Origin: Inquilinus sp. Marseille-Q2685
GTDB lineage: Bacteria; Pseudomonadota; Alphaproteobacteria; DSM-16000; Inquilinaceae
Assembly: GCF_916619195.1 (NCBI RefSeq)
Contig: NZ_CAKAKL010000002.1
Coordinates: forward strand, 1,242,001-1,306,000
Length of the DNA: 64,000 nt
Direction of reading: 5' to 3'
A model generated the notes under the pieces. That model had not been told where the DNA came from, made no database searches, and saw only the letters and a list, made by a program, of their open reading frames with translations. This document shows positions 20,578 through 28,127 of the stretch, piece by piece. Made by a program: the position numbers and the translations under genes. How positions within the stretch are numbered: the first letter of the stretch is position 1; the number at the start of each line of letters is the position of its first letter.

Positions 20578-21657
20578 ATGGAATTCCGCAACCACACGCC
20601 GTTTCCCGGCTTGGCGTTCAAGCAGTACAACGCGCGTTCGGAACTGAACGGCGTCCTGGCGCTGCGCGGCACCTTCGACATCCGTCCCGGCGAAGCGCTG
20701 ACGGCGTCGGCCAGCCAGAGGCCGTTCCTGCTCAAGGACGAGTATGCCGGGGAAGGCCAGCGCGCCCACCTGCTGCGTCAGGCCGACTTCGTTCCGTTCA
20801 AGCCCGGCACGGACGTGACGGTGCTGGCCCGCGCCTATGCGCCCTCCGGCGAGCCGCAGCCTTCGTGGCTGGCCGGAATCAAGGTCGGGGACCGGCAGAA
20901 GCTGCTCCGGGTCCATGGCCCTCGTCACTGGCAGCCTGACGGGGACGGCTGGCGCATGGGCGAAGCCGCCCCGGCATCCGAAGTGCCGCTCAGCTACTAT
21001 CTCGCCTATGGCGGCCCGGTCCCCAAGGCGGCCGAGGATGACAGGCCGCAGGACTGCTGCCGCTTCAATCCACTCGGTCCCGGATTGCTGGATCCAAAGC
21101 TGAGCCCGAAGGACCGGCCACTGCCGGCGCCGCGGATCGAGGCGGCGGACGAGCCGGTCACGGAATGGCACGAGGCATATCAGCCGCAGGGTCTGGCCCC
21201 GATCGCGCCTTGGTGGCGGTTCCGGGAACAGTATACCGGCACCTATGACGAGACCTGGCTGGCGACCCGGCACCCGTTCCTTCCGCCGGATTTCGACTAC
21301 CGCTTCTACAACTGCGCCCATCCCGACTTGGTGTTCACACCGTGGCTGCACGGTGACGAAGAGATTCGGTTAGCCAATCTCTTCCGCGCCGCGCCGCTCT
21401 TGCCGTTCCGCCTGCCGGGGCTGCGGCTGGTCTGCGTGGTGCACCGGAAGACCGGCGAGACCGAGATCCTCGCGATGCCGCTCGACGGCGTCCACCTCGA
21501 TCTCATCCACACCCCGCCGCATGTGACCCTGACTTGGCGCGTGGGCTTCGCGTGGCGCGAGGGCGTGCGAACCGTCGAGGCCCATGTGCTGGGACCGGCC
21601 GGGCGAAAACCCGCAGGCGACCGGCAGCCCGTTCCGGCGGAGGTGCGTCGTGATTGA
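20578..21657 (+). CDS. DUF2169 adaptor protein
   Basis: 359 residues. The start (FRNHTPFPGLAF), the LRGTFDIRPG segment, YLAYGGPVP and FRFYNCAHPD are characteristic of DUF2169, a family found between vgrG and PAAR/DUF4150 effectors and described as effector chaperone/adaptor. It begins 10 bases after vgrG copy 3. The GTG-led ORF at 21650 overlaps its last codons. It should help load the DUF4150 effector onto the spike. Confidence 0.85.
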   Translation: MEFRNHTPFPGLAFKQYNARSELNGVLALRGTFDIRPGEALTASASQRPFLLKDEYAGEGQRAHLLRQADFVPFKPGTDVTVLARAYAPSGEPQPSWLAGIKVGDRQKLLRVHGPRHWQPDGDGWRMGEAAPASEVPLSYYLAYGGPVPKAAEDDRPQDCCRFNPLGPGLLDPKLSPKDRPLPAPRIEAADEPVTEWHEAYQPQGLAPIAPWWRFREQYTGTYDETWLATRHPFLPPDFDYRFYNCAHPDLVFTPWLHGDEEIRLANLFRAAPLLPFRLPGLRLVCVVHRKTGETEILAMPLDGVHLDLIHTPPHVTLTWRVGFAWREGVRTVEAHVLGPAGRKPAGDRQPVPAEVRRD

Positions 21658-21835
21658 CAGCCGCGGATCATATCCGGTCGACGTCGGGAGCATGCCACCG
21701 GAGGTGGCGGCCCGGTATGGTTCGCTGATCGATCGGTTCCAGGCCCTGTCTCGAGCCAGCGACTGGACCCCCGCCGTCGCCATCCTGGCCGAGGCGGACG
21801 AACTGGGCAAACCCTATCGGGTGGGCGACACCGAA
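21650..21835 (+). pseudogene. Probable N-terminal segment of the DUF4150 effector in another frame
   Basis: From GTG 21650 a frame with strong third-position GC bias runs for about 60 residues, with features such as PPEVAARYGSLIDRF and AVAILAEADELGKPYRV. After about 21830 the bias moves to the frame of the effector ORF, where residues PKEAIRDSSKPIV lie upstream of its only possible start, GTG 21912. A single-base frameshift between about 21815 and 21840 would unite the two into one protein of about 550 residues. I do not recognise a domain in this segment. Confidence 0.5.
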
Positions 21836-21911
21836 GACGGAGGAGCCCCCGCCGCAGGCACAGTGGACGACGACGCCGAAGGAGGCGATCCGCGACTCCT
21901 CAAAGCCGATC

Positions 21912-23315
21912 GTGCTGTCGCTGACACCGGATGTCTGCAAGACCCCGGTCGGCTCCTCCACCCCGCCGATCCCCTACTCGGTCTACGCCCTTCCAGGCGA
22001 GGACGAGAAGACGACGCCGACCGTATTCTTCACCGGCGAGCGCGCCTTCGTGCTGCGCTCGAACACCACCTGCACCCATGGCGACGAACCAGGATCGGCC
22101 AAGGGCATCAAGTCGGGAACCGTGGGAGACATCGCCGAACCGCTGGACCATTCGAGAACCGTGCGGGCGGAGGGGCAGCCGGTCATCCGACGTGAAGACC
22201 GGTTCTATCTGAACCGCGGGAACACGTTCGGCGAAGCCCAGATGGCGGGCGACAACACCACCTATGGCAACGGTGGCAACAGGGCCGACACGCGCGGCGC
22301 CGGCGAGCGGTTCGCCGACGGCTTCACTGAGAATGCGAGCGAGACCTGGGAGGGCGCGAAGAAGGTCGGGTCGGACGCCTTGGAGGGGGCGAAAAGCATC
22401 GCCTCCGATCTGTGGAACGATCCGCTGGGGACGTTGAGTTCGGCCGGGGAGAGCGTCGTGGGCGGCGTCACCGGGGCGGCCCAGTGGACCGGCGAGGTCG
22501 GCCAGAACCTGTGGAACGACCCAGGCGGCACTCTGGGCCGCGGCTGGGAGAACACGCAGAACGCGGCCGGCGCGGTCTGGCATGGCGTCTCCGATCCTTA
22601 TGTCCAGGCCTATCGGGAAGGCGGGGTGGCACAGGCGCTGGGCCACGGCACCTTCGACGTGGTCAGGCTCGGGGTCGAGGCCCTGGCGACGAAGGGGGCG
22701 ATCACCGTGGCCGGCAAGGCCGCCACCGCGGCCGGCGTCGCCCGCAAGGTCGGCGCGGCCGAAGGGGCGGCCGCCGGCGCAGTCGACGCGGCAGAGGATG
22801 TCGTGCCGGCCGCCCGAAAGGCGGAGCAAGCGACGGAGGAGATCGAGCGGGCGACACCTGATGAGAATGTCAGAATTTCAGCCCCTTTGAGGGGCAAGGA
22901 AATCGAACTCGTGAATATGAAAAAGCAGAAAATAAATTACAAGAAAAGATCGCCCGAGGACACCAAAAAACTCAGAGACGAATTCAATACCAGCGAGAGA
23001 CGGAGCTTCTTGCAAAACATTGGCTCTGATCCAGATAAAATAGAGACGCTTCGGCAAGCAGGCCTATCAGATTCTGATATTCAGAAGATCGCATCTGGCA
23101 GAGTCCCTGACGGCTATCAAGTTCACCATAAACTCCCGCTTGATGACGGAGGAACAAACTCGTTTGAAAATCTAGTTCTTATAAAGAACGATCCTTTCCA
23201 TAAAGCTCTTACCAACCTACAGAACGGGCTGACTAGAAATCTAGCTCCAGGCGATTCAATTACTGTAAACTGGCCAACTCCAGACGGGTTCGTCTATCCA
23301 ACAGGAGGACAGTAG
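21912..23315 (+). CDS. T6SS effector 3: DUF4150 PAAR-like domain, hydrophobic middle, HNH nuclease end
   Basis: 467 residues as read from GTG 21912. The N-terminal about 115 residues are DUF4150, a PAAR-like tip (LSLTPDVCKTPVG, GDEPGSAKGIKSGTVGD, LNRGNTFGE). A Gly/Ala/Trp-rich segment follows with repeated LWNDP. The C terminus is an HNH nuclease: VHHKLPLDDGG (His405, His406), NSFENLVLI and PFHKAL (His430). Bases 22860-23315 are AT-rich compared with the first two thirds, the usual sign of a swapped toxin tail. The true N terminus may lie in another frame at 21650. A SUKH gene follows one base after the stop. Confidence 0.8.
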   Translation: MLSLTPDVCKTPVGSSTPPIPYSVYALPGEDEKTTPTVFFTGERAFVLRSNTTCTHGDEPGSAKGIKSGTVGDIAEPLDHSRTVRAEGQPVIRREDRFYLNRGNTFGEAQMAGDNTTYGNGGNRADTRGAGERFADGFTENASETWEGAKKVGSDALEGAKSIASDLWNDPLGTLSSAGESVVGGVTGAAQWTGEVGQNLWNDPGGTLGRGWENTQNAAGAVWHGVSDPYVQAYREGGVAQALGHGTFDVVRLGVEALATKGAITVAGKAATAAGVARKVGAAEGAAAGAVDAAEDVVPAARKAEQATEEIERATPDENVRISAPLRGKEIELVNMKKQKINYKKRSPEDTKKLRDEFNTSERRSFLQNIGSDPDKIETLRQAGLSDSDIQKIASGRVPDGYQVHHKLPLDDGGTNSFENLVLIKNDPFHKALTNLQNGLTRNLAPGDSITVNWPTPDGFVYPTGGQ

Positions 23316-23316
23316 A

Positions 23317-23769
23317 ATGGAAGATCTAGCCAAGCTTCTAAATCAGATCAAAGCCGAACGAGTAAAGTGGGGCGACCACACTCCTTCTGGAGCAAGCGAA
23401 GAGTGCTTGTCTAGGATTTCCGGACAAATCTCTCAAGAGTTCGGATATATGCTGGATCCAGGGCATCTAAATTTTTTTCGGCTATGCGATGGCCTTGATA
23501 ACAATGGCTATCTTATATATAGCTCCGGTTGCAACAGTGAAGCAAATGTAGAAGATCTAATTTCCGCCAATCGCGCATGGCACGAGGATTCTGAAAAGAA
23601 AATTTACACTTTCATCGCAGAAAGTGGAGATTCTTTATTCTGCCACAATAATAATAGAGGAATATATTGCATGCTAGATCGGTATTCTTTAGATGAATAC
23701 GAAGAATATGACAGCGCGGAGGAATTGTTGCGTTCCGTCCTAAAGAAAATGATCGATGAGCGAACTTAG
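23317..23769 (+). CDS. SUKH/YrhA-like immunity protein 3
   Basis: 150 residues, AT-rich. The pattern LNFFRLCDGLDNNGYLIYS, then an acidic NRAWHEDSEKK helix and a C-terminal YDSAEELLRSVL segment fits the YrhA type of SUKH immunity proteins. GGAGG lies about 10 bases before ATG 23317, almost touching the effector stop. It should protect against the HNH toxin upstream. Base composition matches the toxin tail, so both probably arrived together. Confidence 0.7.
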   Translation: MEDLAKLLNQIKAERVKWGDHTPSGASEECLSRISGQISQEFGYMLDPGHLNFFRLCDGLDNNGYLIYSSGCNSEANVEDLISANRAWHEDSEKKIYTFIAESGDSLFCHNNNRGIYCMLDRYSLDEYEEYDSAEELLRSVLKKMIDERT

Positions 23770-24000
23770 CGTACAACAAAGAAATATTGTCTTAAGCCGA
23801 GCGAATGCAATGCGTAGGTCGTTCCGGAGAACATATGAGCGTCGAGCTAAAGCACTGCAAATATGGCAAAGATGAGCGGTTTGCACAAAGATCTGGCGTA
23901 TGCGATCAAGAACTACCGCTTTGTGTATGGTCCCTTCAATACCGCCAGAGACGGGTCTACTCCTTCCAGGTACCTTCCACCACTTGAGTAGAGGCAAGAA
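23770..24000 (+). other. AT-rich spacer with possible toxin-tail relic
   Basis: 231 bases between two immunity genes. The only reading of interest is the small ORF at 23863-23991, listed separately. The rest has no recognisable coding or structural signal. Confidence 0.4.
23863..23991 (+). CDS. Small ORF, possible leftover C-terminal toxin tail
   Basis: 42 residues beginning MAKMSGLHKDLAYAIKNYRF and ending in YLPPLE just before the immunity-like gene at 24001. No good ribosome binding site is visible, and the stop-free frame starts at 23851. Orphan toxin ends followed by their immunity genes are common at polymorphic toxin loci, which is why I record it; I do not recognise the family. It could also be chance. 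Confidence 0.3.
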   Translation: MAKMSGLHKDLAYAIKNYRFVYGPFNTARDGSTPSRYLPPLE

Positions 24001-24441
24001 ATGAGCCACAGACCCGAGCTGGACAGAGATCTATCGCGAAGGATTGATGCCCTTCTTAAGGAATCTGGAGAAAAGAATCGTTCCGGGGACACTTGGTCCT
24101 CGATTGAAATCGCACTCAGGGCTTGGGACATTATACCCGAATCGAAGGAAGATTGGGATTTTTATCCACAGACGATAGCGGCCAGTTTGGTCAAAAAATA
24201 TGCTCTACAAAAAGATATAGATCACCTAAGGAGATGGATTGATATAACATACACTGCGTATGACGATACTGAGCGCACCAATCATTTTGTCATGATGCTA
24301 GAAGGCTCATCTTTATTGGATGCTGGCCTCGATCGTGAGGCGATGGACGTATTTAGAAAGATATACGAGCGCTTTGGCGCAGAAGGATTCAGGGGCGATC
24401 AGAAAAAATATCTCGATTTATACTTGAAGGAAAAATCTTGA
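24001..24441 (+). CDS. TPR-like orphan immunity protein
   Basis: 146 residues, AT-rich. It starts with a charged helix (LDRDLSRRIDALLKESG), then ALRAWDIIPESKEDWDFYP, a helical middle, and ends with KKYLDLYLKEKS. This arrangement is typical of helical-repeat immunity proteins in toxin arrays. No full toxin precedes it, so it probably gives protection against toxins of competitors or of a lost cassette (inference). Confidence 0.5.
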   Translation: MSHRPELDRDLSRRIDALLKESGEKNRSGDTWSSIEIALRAWDIIPESKEDWDFYPQTIAASLVKKYALQKDIDHLRRWIDITYTAYDDTERTNHFVMMLEGSSLLDAGLDREAMDVFRKIYERFGAEGFRGDQKKYLDLYLKEKS

Positions 24442-24578
24442 TGGCGCCGGAAGAGCACTTGTCGGAGCAAGTCCATAACTATATATCTCATATTTCGAGA
24501 ATCCTCGCTCAGTTCGACGCCTTCCAGCTCGCACGCGTCGGGGTCGAGGGGGCAGAGCCTGTGCGCCCCATCGGCTGA
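24441..24578 (+). CDS. Small ORF of unknown function
   Basis: 45 residues from ATG 24441, overlapping the previous stop (TGATG). It begins MAPEEHLSEQVHNYISH and ends in VRPIG. The first half is AT-rich and the second half GC-rich, suggesting a joint between imported and resident DNA. I do not recognise it. It may be a gene remnant rather than a functional protein. Confidence 0.3.
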   Translation: MAPEEHLSEQVHNYISHISRILAQFDAFQLARVGVEGAEPVRPIG

Positions 24579-24601
24579 GGCCCGACCGGCGAGGAGACGA
24601 G

Positions 24602-25069
24602 ATGTCAGCCGTCGATACCACCATTCAACTGATTCTCGATTCCGGGGAATCGTATCGTCCAGGAAGCGGCGCCACGGATGACATGCTTTTTGCATTCGAG
24701 GGCAGATTGGGCGTGAAATTCCCGCCTTCCTACAGGCACTTTCTTGCAAGGATGGGCACGCTCAGCTTTATGGGTCACCAATTTTACGGCATCACGAAGA
24801 GCGGCCTTAACGCACAGTCAATTCCATGCGTTCTATGGGCTACCGAGCGCTCTCGCGAAAAAGGTCACATCACGGACTCGATGTTGCGCATCAAGATGTC
24901 CGGTCACGGCCCGTTCTATGTGATTGATCTGTCGCAGACAGATGCCGAGGGAGAAGGACCCGTCCTGGAATTGCCGGTTCAGGGAATATCCGGCGGGTCG
25001 GAGAAGATAGCCGACGATTTCGGAAGCTTCTTCCTCGATGAAATCACCTCTGCTTTGGCAGACCGCTAG
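24602..25069 (+). CDS. SUKH family orphan immunity protein 4
   Basis: 155 residues. The core GVKFPPSYRHFLARMGTLSF is the SUKH start motif, followed by GHGPFYVIDL and an acidic C-terminal helix (DDFGSFFLDEI). GAGGAGAC precedes the ATG. No toxin lies directly upstream, so it is either an orphan or the partner of a deleted effector. Its sequence differs clearly from the three other SUKH proteins in the window. Confidence 0.6.
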   Translation: MSAVDTTIQLILDSGESYRPGSGATDDMLFAFEGRLGVKFPPSYRHFLARMGTLSFMGHQFYGITKSGLNAQSIPCVLWATERSREKGHITDSMLRIKMSGHGPFYVIDLSQTDAEGEGPVLELPVQGISGGSEKIADDFGSFFLDEITSALADR

Positions 25070-25130
25070 GCCGGATGGCCATGCCGGAGACTGCAAAAAC
25101 AGCGTAGCAACACAAGCCGCCGCCCACATG

Positions 25131-25193
25131 GACGATGCGACCGCGCATGGCGGCCGCATCGTCCAGGGAGTCTCCTTGATCGGAGCCAGTTGA
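25131..25193 (+). pseudogene. Remnant of the 3' end of a PAAR gene
   Basis: From 25131, 38 bases are identical to the PAAR 1 and 2 genes (compare 17958-17995), giving DDATAHGGRIVQGV in frame, followed by a short changed end and TGA at 25191. The first three quarters of the gene are missing. This shows that cassette 3, like 1 and 2, once ended in a PAAR gene. Confidence 0.85.
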
Positions 25194-25212
25194 ACCGACC
25201 GGTGATTCCGGC

Positions 25213-25230
25213 CGGCGGCTCACGCCGCCG
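25213..25230. terminator. GC hairpin between convergent genes
   Basis: CGGCGGC, a 4-base loop and GCCGCCG form a perfect 7-bp stem. The loop holds the stop codon of the minus-strand gene at 25220. There is no T run on either side, so termination is possible but not assured. Confidence 0.35.
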
Positions 25231-25759
25231 CCGCCACCCGGTCTTCCTCGCGCAGCGTCACCGCGATCACCGCCAGCGCGGCCAGCAGGCGGGCGCCGGC
25301 CGGCCGCTGCGATTCGGCCGAATCGGACGGGCTCCGCGCCGGGCGGCCGCCGCCGAGGGCGACCGACCGGATCTCCGCCCCGTCGGTGCCGGGAATCAGC
25401 CGCGTCAGGGCCGCGTCGAACAGGCGCGACGGCCGCAGCCCCCCGCTGCCGCCGCTCTCCTCCGCCCCGGCCAGCCGGTCGCGGGCGATGCGGCAGGCCT
25501 GGACCGCCAGCGCCTCGTCCTGCGCCGGCGAGGCCGAGGAGGCGGCCGGCCCGGACGGGAGCCGCCAGGCGAGCCGGCTGCGGAAGCCGGGCAGCGACGG
25601 CCCGAGCTCGGAGACGGCCCATTCCAGCAGCATGGCCTGGCGCTGGCGCCGCAGCGTCGCCGCCGCCGTGCCGGCGGCATCGGCCGCGGCGCCGAAGGCC
25701 GGCCCGTCGAGCTCGCGCAGAACCGCTCGGACCAGCTCGATCATCTGATCAGCACGCAT
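25220..25759 (-). CDS. Hypothetical protein in the hcp operon
   Basis: 179 residues from ATG 25759 (a TTG at 25774 is also in frame). The protein is Ala/Arg-rich and helical, beginning MRADQMIELVRAVLREL, with a low-complexity middle and an Ala/Val-rich end (LLAALAVIAVTL) that could be a membrane-tending helix. It lies 11 bases after the putative lipoprotein and probably shares its transcript. I do not recognise a family. GC bias in this frame supports that it is real. Confidence 0.55.
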   Translation of the reverse strand: MRADQMIELVRAVLRELDGPAFGAAADAAGTAAATLRRQRQAMLLEWAVSELGPSLPGFRSRLAWRLPSGPAASSASPAQDEALAVQACRIARDRLAGAEESGGSGGLRPSRLFDAALTRLIPGTDGAEIRSVALGGGRPARSPSDSAESQRPAGARLLAALAVIAVTLREEDRVAAAA

Positions 25760-25770
25760 GGTCGTCACCC

Positions 25771-26565
25771 TCAACTGACGGGAATGGAAGGCACCGGGGC
25801 GGGATTCGGCGCGGCCGGTGCCGGAATCGGGTTCGGCGCGGCGACCGGGGCTTCCTGCACCAGCGGCCGCGACGCCGGGATCCGGCTCACATCGACATCC
25901 GGGGACAACCCGATGGCCGGCGCCGGAACCTGATTCGACGCCGCCGGCGCCGGAACCGGGCTCGGGCTCGGCGCGGCAGCGCCCTCCCCCTGCGGCAGCG
26001 GCCGCGACGCGCGGATCCGGCTCATGTCGATATCCGGGGACAGCCCGGCGCGCGCCTGCAGCGTCGGCGCCGCCACCGGCTCGGCCTCGCCGATGGTGTT
26101 GACCAGGCCGGAGACCGAGACGATCAGGCCGCTCAGATCGTTGATGGTCGAGGCCTGCTCGGGCACCGTGGCGGCATTCCGGCTGGTCGACACGCGGGTC
26201 CGGCCGAGGGCCAGGCTGACCTGGCGTTCGGCCTTCTGCAGCTCAGCATACTGATCCGGATTCACGCGGCGGCCGCCCTGGTCGTCCAGGCTGGCCCTGG
26301 TCGCGACGATCTGCTGCTTCAGCTGCGTCAGCCGCTGCCGCATGGTTTCGACCGTGCGGTCGAGCGTGAGGCGCGAGGTTTCCGTCTTGCGGGCCAGGGC
26401 CTCGGCCGACAGCGGCGCCTCGGCGACCAGCGTCGGGGCCGGTGCCGCGGGCTCCGGCCCCTTGGCATAGCCCGGAAACACCTTCTGATCGGGGATCTCC
26501 TGGCCGCAGGCCGCCGCCAGCAGGGACAGCGCCAATGCGGTGACCGGAGGTTTGATCGGCATCAT
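25771..26565 (-). CDS. Putative lipoprotein with coiled coil and proline-rich tail
   Basis: 264 residues. Signal peptide ending LLAAAC with a likely lipidated Cys20, then DQKVFPGYAKG, a coiled-coil-like helix (about 60-110) and a long Pro/Ala tail. The tail contains two copies of a motif of the form GLSPD-[IV]-D-x-SRI-x-ASRPL. ATG 26565 follows AAAGG at 8 bases. It lies between hcp and an unknown gene, so a role in the T6SS envelope part is plausible, but similarity to TagQ or TssJ cannot be claimed. The residue at -3 of the lipobox is Ala, slightly unusual. Confidence 0.6.
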   Translation of the reverse strand: MMPIKPPVTALALSLLAAACGQEIPDQKVFPGYAKGPEPAAPAPTLVAEAPLSAEALARKTETSRLTLDRTVETMRQRLTQLKQQIVATRASLDDQGGRRVNPDQYAELQKAERQVSLALGRTRVSTSRNAATVPEQASTINDLSGLIVSVSGLVNTIGEAEPVAAPTLQARAGLSPDIDMSRIRASRPLPQGEGAAAPSPSPVPAPAASNQVPAPAIGLSPDVDVSRIPASRPLVQEAPVAAPNPIPAPAAPNPAPVPSIPVS

Positions 26566-26593
26566 CGGCAGCACCTTTCGCGAATGGGGAACG

Positions 26594-26620
26594 GGCCGGG
26601 ACCCGCGACGGGTCCCGGCC
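26594..26620 (-). terminator. Strong hairpin just downstream of hcp
   Basis: GGCCGGGACCC, a 5-base loop and GGGTCCCGGCC make a perfect 11-bp stem 23 bases after the hcp stop. No U run follows on the minus strand. It may act as a partial terminator or protect the hcp mRNA 3' end, so that much more Hcp than lipoprotein is made (inference). Confidence 0.55.
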
Positions 26621-26643
26621 GGCCAATCACCCTCGCCGTCCCG

Positions 26644-27120
26644 TCACCCGCGCAGCGTGGTGCCGACGTCGTAGCTCGCCACTTGGTTGCTGACGGGCTT
26701 ATGGTTCTCGTCATAGGTGGTGTACTTCAGATCCACCTTGGTGAAGTTCAGCGTGATCTCCTCCACCGGGCGGTCGCCCGTGGTGTTGATCTGGTAGCCG
26801 CTGACCAGCGCGTTGGTCAGCTTGTACTCCATGTAGGTGCTGCCCGGGCTGCCGGTGGTGACCAGGTGGATGGTCACGGCCTTGCCCTGGTTGCCGGTGG
26901 CGGCGGCCTCGAACAGCTTCAGGGACGCGCCGTCCATCGCCTTGGTCAGGCGGATCTCACCGATCACCGGCTCGGAAGCCTCGCGGTTCTGGGAGGATCC
27001 GGACGGCGTGGAGACGGCCCGGTGGACGCCCCAGTTCAACGACGCCACATCCATCCACTTCTTGTGGTTCTCCTGCGTGGCATCGCCCTGGATGCCATCG
27101 ATCTGAACGTAGATCGCCAT
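26644..27120 (-). CDS. hcp: Hcp, T6SS tube protein
   Basis: 158 residues, the normal Hcp size. It starts MAIYVQIDGIQGDAT, has HKKWMDVASLNWGVHR, a SEPVIGEIRLTKAMDGAS segment and VEEITLNFTKVDLKY, all typical of the Hcp1 family. Hexamers stack into the inner tube that carries effectors. AGGAGACG upstream of the ATG is a good ribosome site. It is transcribed away from the main T6SS locus, from a shared upstream region, and is followed by a strong hairpin. Confidence 0.95.
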   Translation of the reverse strand: MAIYVQIDGIQGDATQENHKKWMDVASLNWGVHRAVSTPSGSSQNREASEPVIGEIRLTKAMDGASLKLFEAAATGNQGKAVTIHLVTTGSPGSTYMEYKLTNALVSGYQINTTGDRPVEEITLNFTKVDLKYTTYDENHKPVSNQVASYDVGTTLRG

Positions 27121-27470
27121 GGTCCCTCACGTCTCCTTTCTTAGGAAATTAGATGCGAACGGCATCACCGGTACAGGGATCCGGCTCTGTCACGAGGGGC
27201 CCCGGCAATCCAGAGCACCCCGGTCCATGAAGTTCCTTGGAATGCCTTCCCAAATCACAGACGATTGCTGTCATGCCCAGACACTACCCGCCCGAACAGC
27301 TATAATCTGCGGGCGCCCTCTGACACATCAGCGTCACATTTCAATCCAGATCCCCCAGGGTGACTCAAGCCCGCTCGAGACACATGCATCTATACACAGG
27401 ATTATGGAATCTGGAAGGCGAAAGACATTTATCGCATAATCGATATTAGCAAGCTCGAAGGAGGTCCTCG
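27121..27470. promoter_or_regulatory. 350-bp divergent intergenic region between hcp and the T6SS locus
   Basis: No convincing gene. The region is less GC-rich than its surroundings and must contain the promoters for hcp (-) and for the gene at 27471 (+). A TATAAT occurs at 27301-27306 and AT-rich stretches at 27390-27450, but I see no -35 box at a proper distance and no -24/-12 element with correct spacing. Confidence 0.5.
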
Positions 27471-27980
27471 GTGCGGTTTTGTCGGACAATTGTCGCGCTG
27501 GCGGCGGGCGCAACCCTGCCTCTCGGCGCCATTTCGGCCCAGCAGCCCGAGTCGCCGCTGCCGCCGCCCAATGCGGAGGCGCCCCCCTATTATAAGAAGC
27601 TCTCTCTCGAGGGCGACTTCAGAACAGACCCTTTTCCCATCGGTGTCGTCGCCGGCGGCCGTTACTCCGTCTCCCGCATGGGCCGCGACTGCATCGGCAA
27701 CATCACCGCCGAGCGCCCCGACGTGACGGTCGAGTTCAAGGACGGGAAGCGCCCCCTCACCCTCTATGCCGCCGCCGGGTCGGACACCGCGCTCCTCGTC
27801 CACACCCCGGGCGGAAAGTGGCTGTGCGCGGACGACACCACCGATGGCGGCATGAACCCGGCGCTGACCTTCGACCATCCCGAGAACGGCATCTATGCCG
27901 TCTGGGTCGCCGCGGTCGACACCTCCAGCCGTCCGGTCCCGGCGGTGCTGGCGATCAGCGAATTTCCCCCATCCTGGTGA
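27471..27980 (+). CDS. Exported protein of unknown function
   Basis: 169 residues with a signal peptide (about 1-23, cleavage after ISA), then a Pro-rich linker and a beta-rich domain (VAGGRYSVSRMGRDCIGN, LYAAAGSDTALLVHTPGGKW, GIYAVWVAAVD) that recalls PPC-like beta sandwiches of secreted proteins. GTG 27471 is preceded by GAAGGAGG. It is the first gene before tssA, so its periplasmic product could serve the T6SS, but the link is only positional. Confidence 0.65.
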   Translation: MRFCRTIVALAAGATLPLGAISAQQPESPLPPPNAEAPPYYKKLSLEGDFRTDPFPIGVVAGGRYSVSRMGRDCIGNITAERPDVTVEFKDGKRPLTLYAAAGSDTALLVHTPGGKWLCADDTTDGGMNPALTFDHPENGIYAVWVAAVDTSSRPVPAVLAISEFPPSW

Positions 27981-28127
27981 CATGCATGGCCGGGCGGATC
28001 ATTTCCCTATTATGACCAAGTGACGCTTCGCGGCTCCCACACGCTAGGATATGCCGCTATGCTCAAGAGAATCCCGGCCCATGATAAGACAGATTTGTGA
28101 CACGATCGGCATTAAGCGAGCAGCCCG

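Noticed and set aside
19044-20735. Long minus-strand frame across vgrG copy 3
   Set aside because: The same frame appears opposite every vgrG copy because the sequence is repeated; no independent gene features.
27119-27439. Open frame of 106 codons in the hcp-tssA intergenic region
   Set aside because: No family features and it overlaps the region that must hold two divergent promoters.
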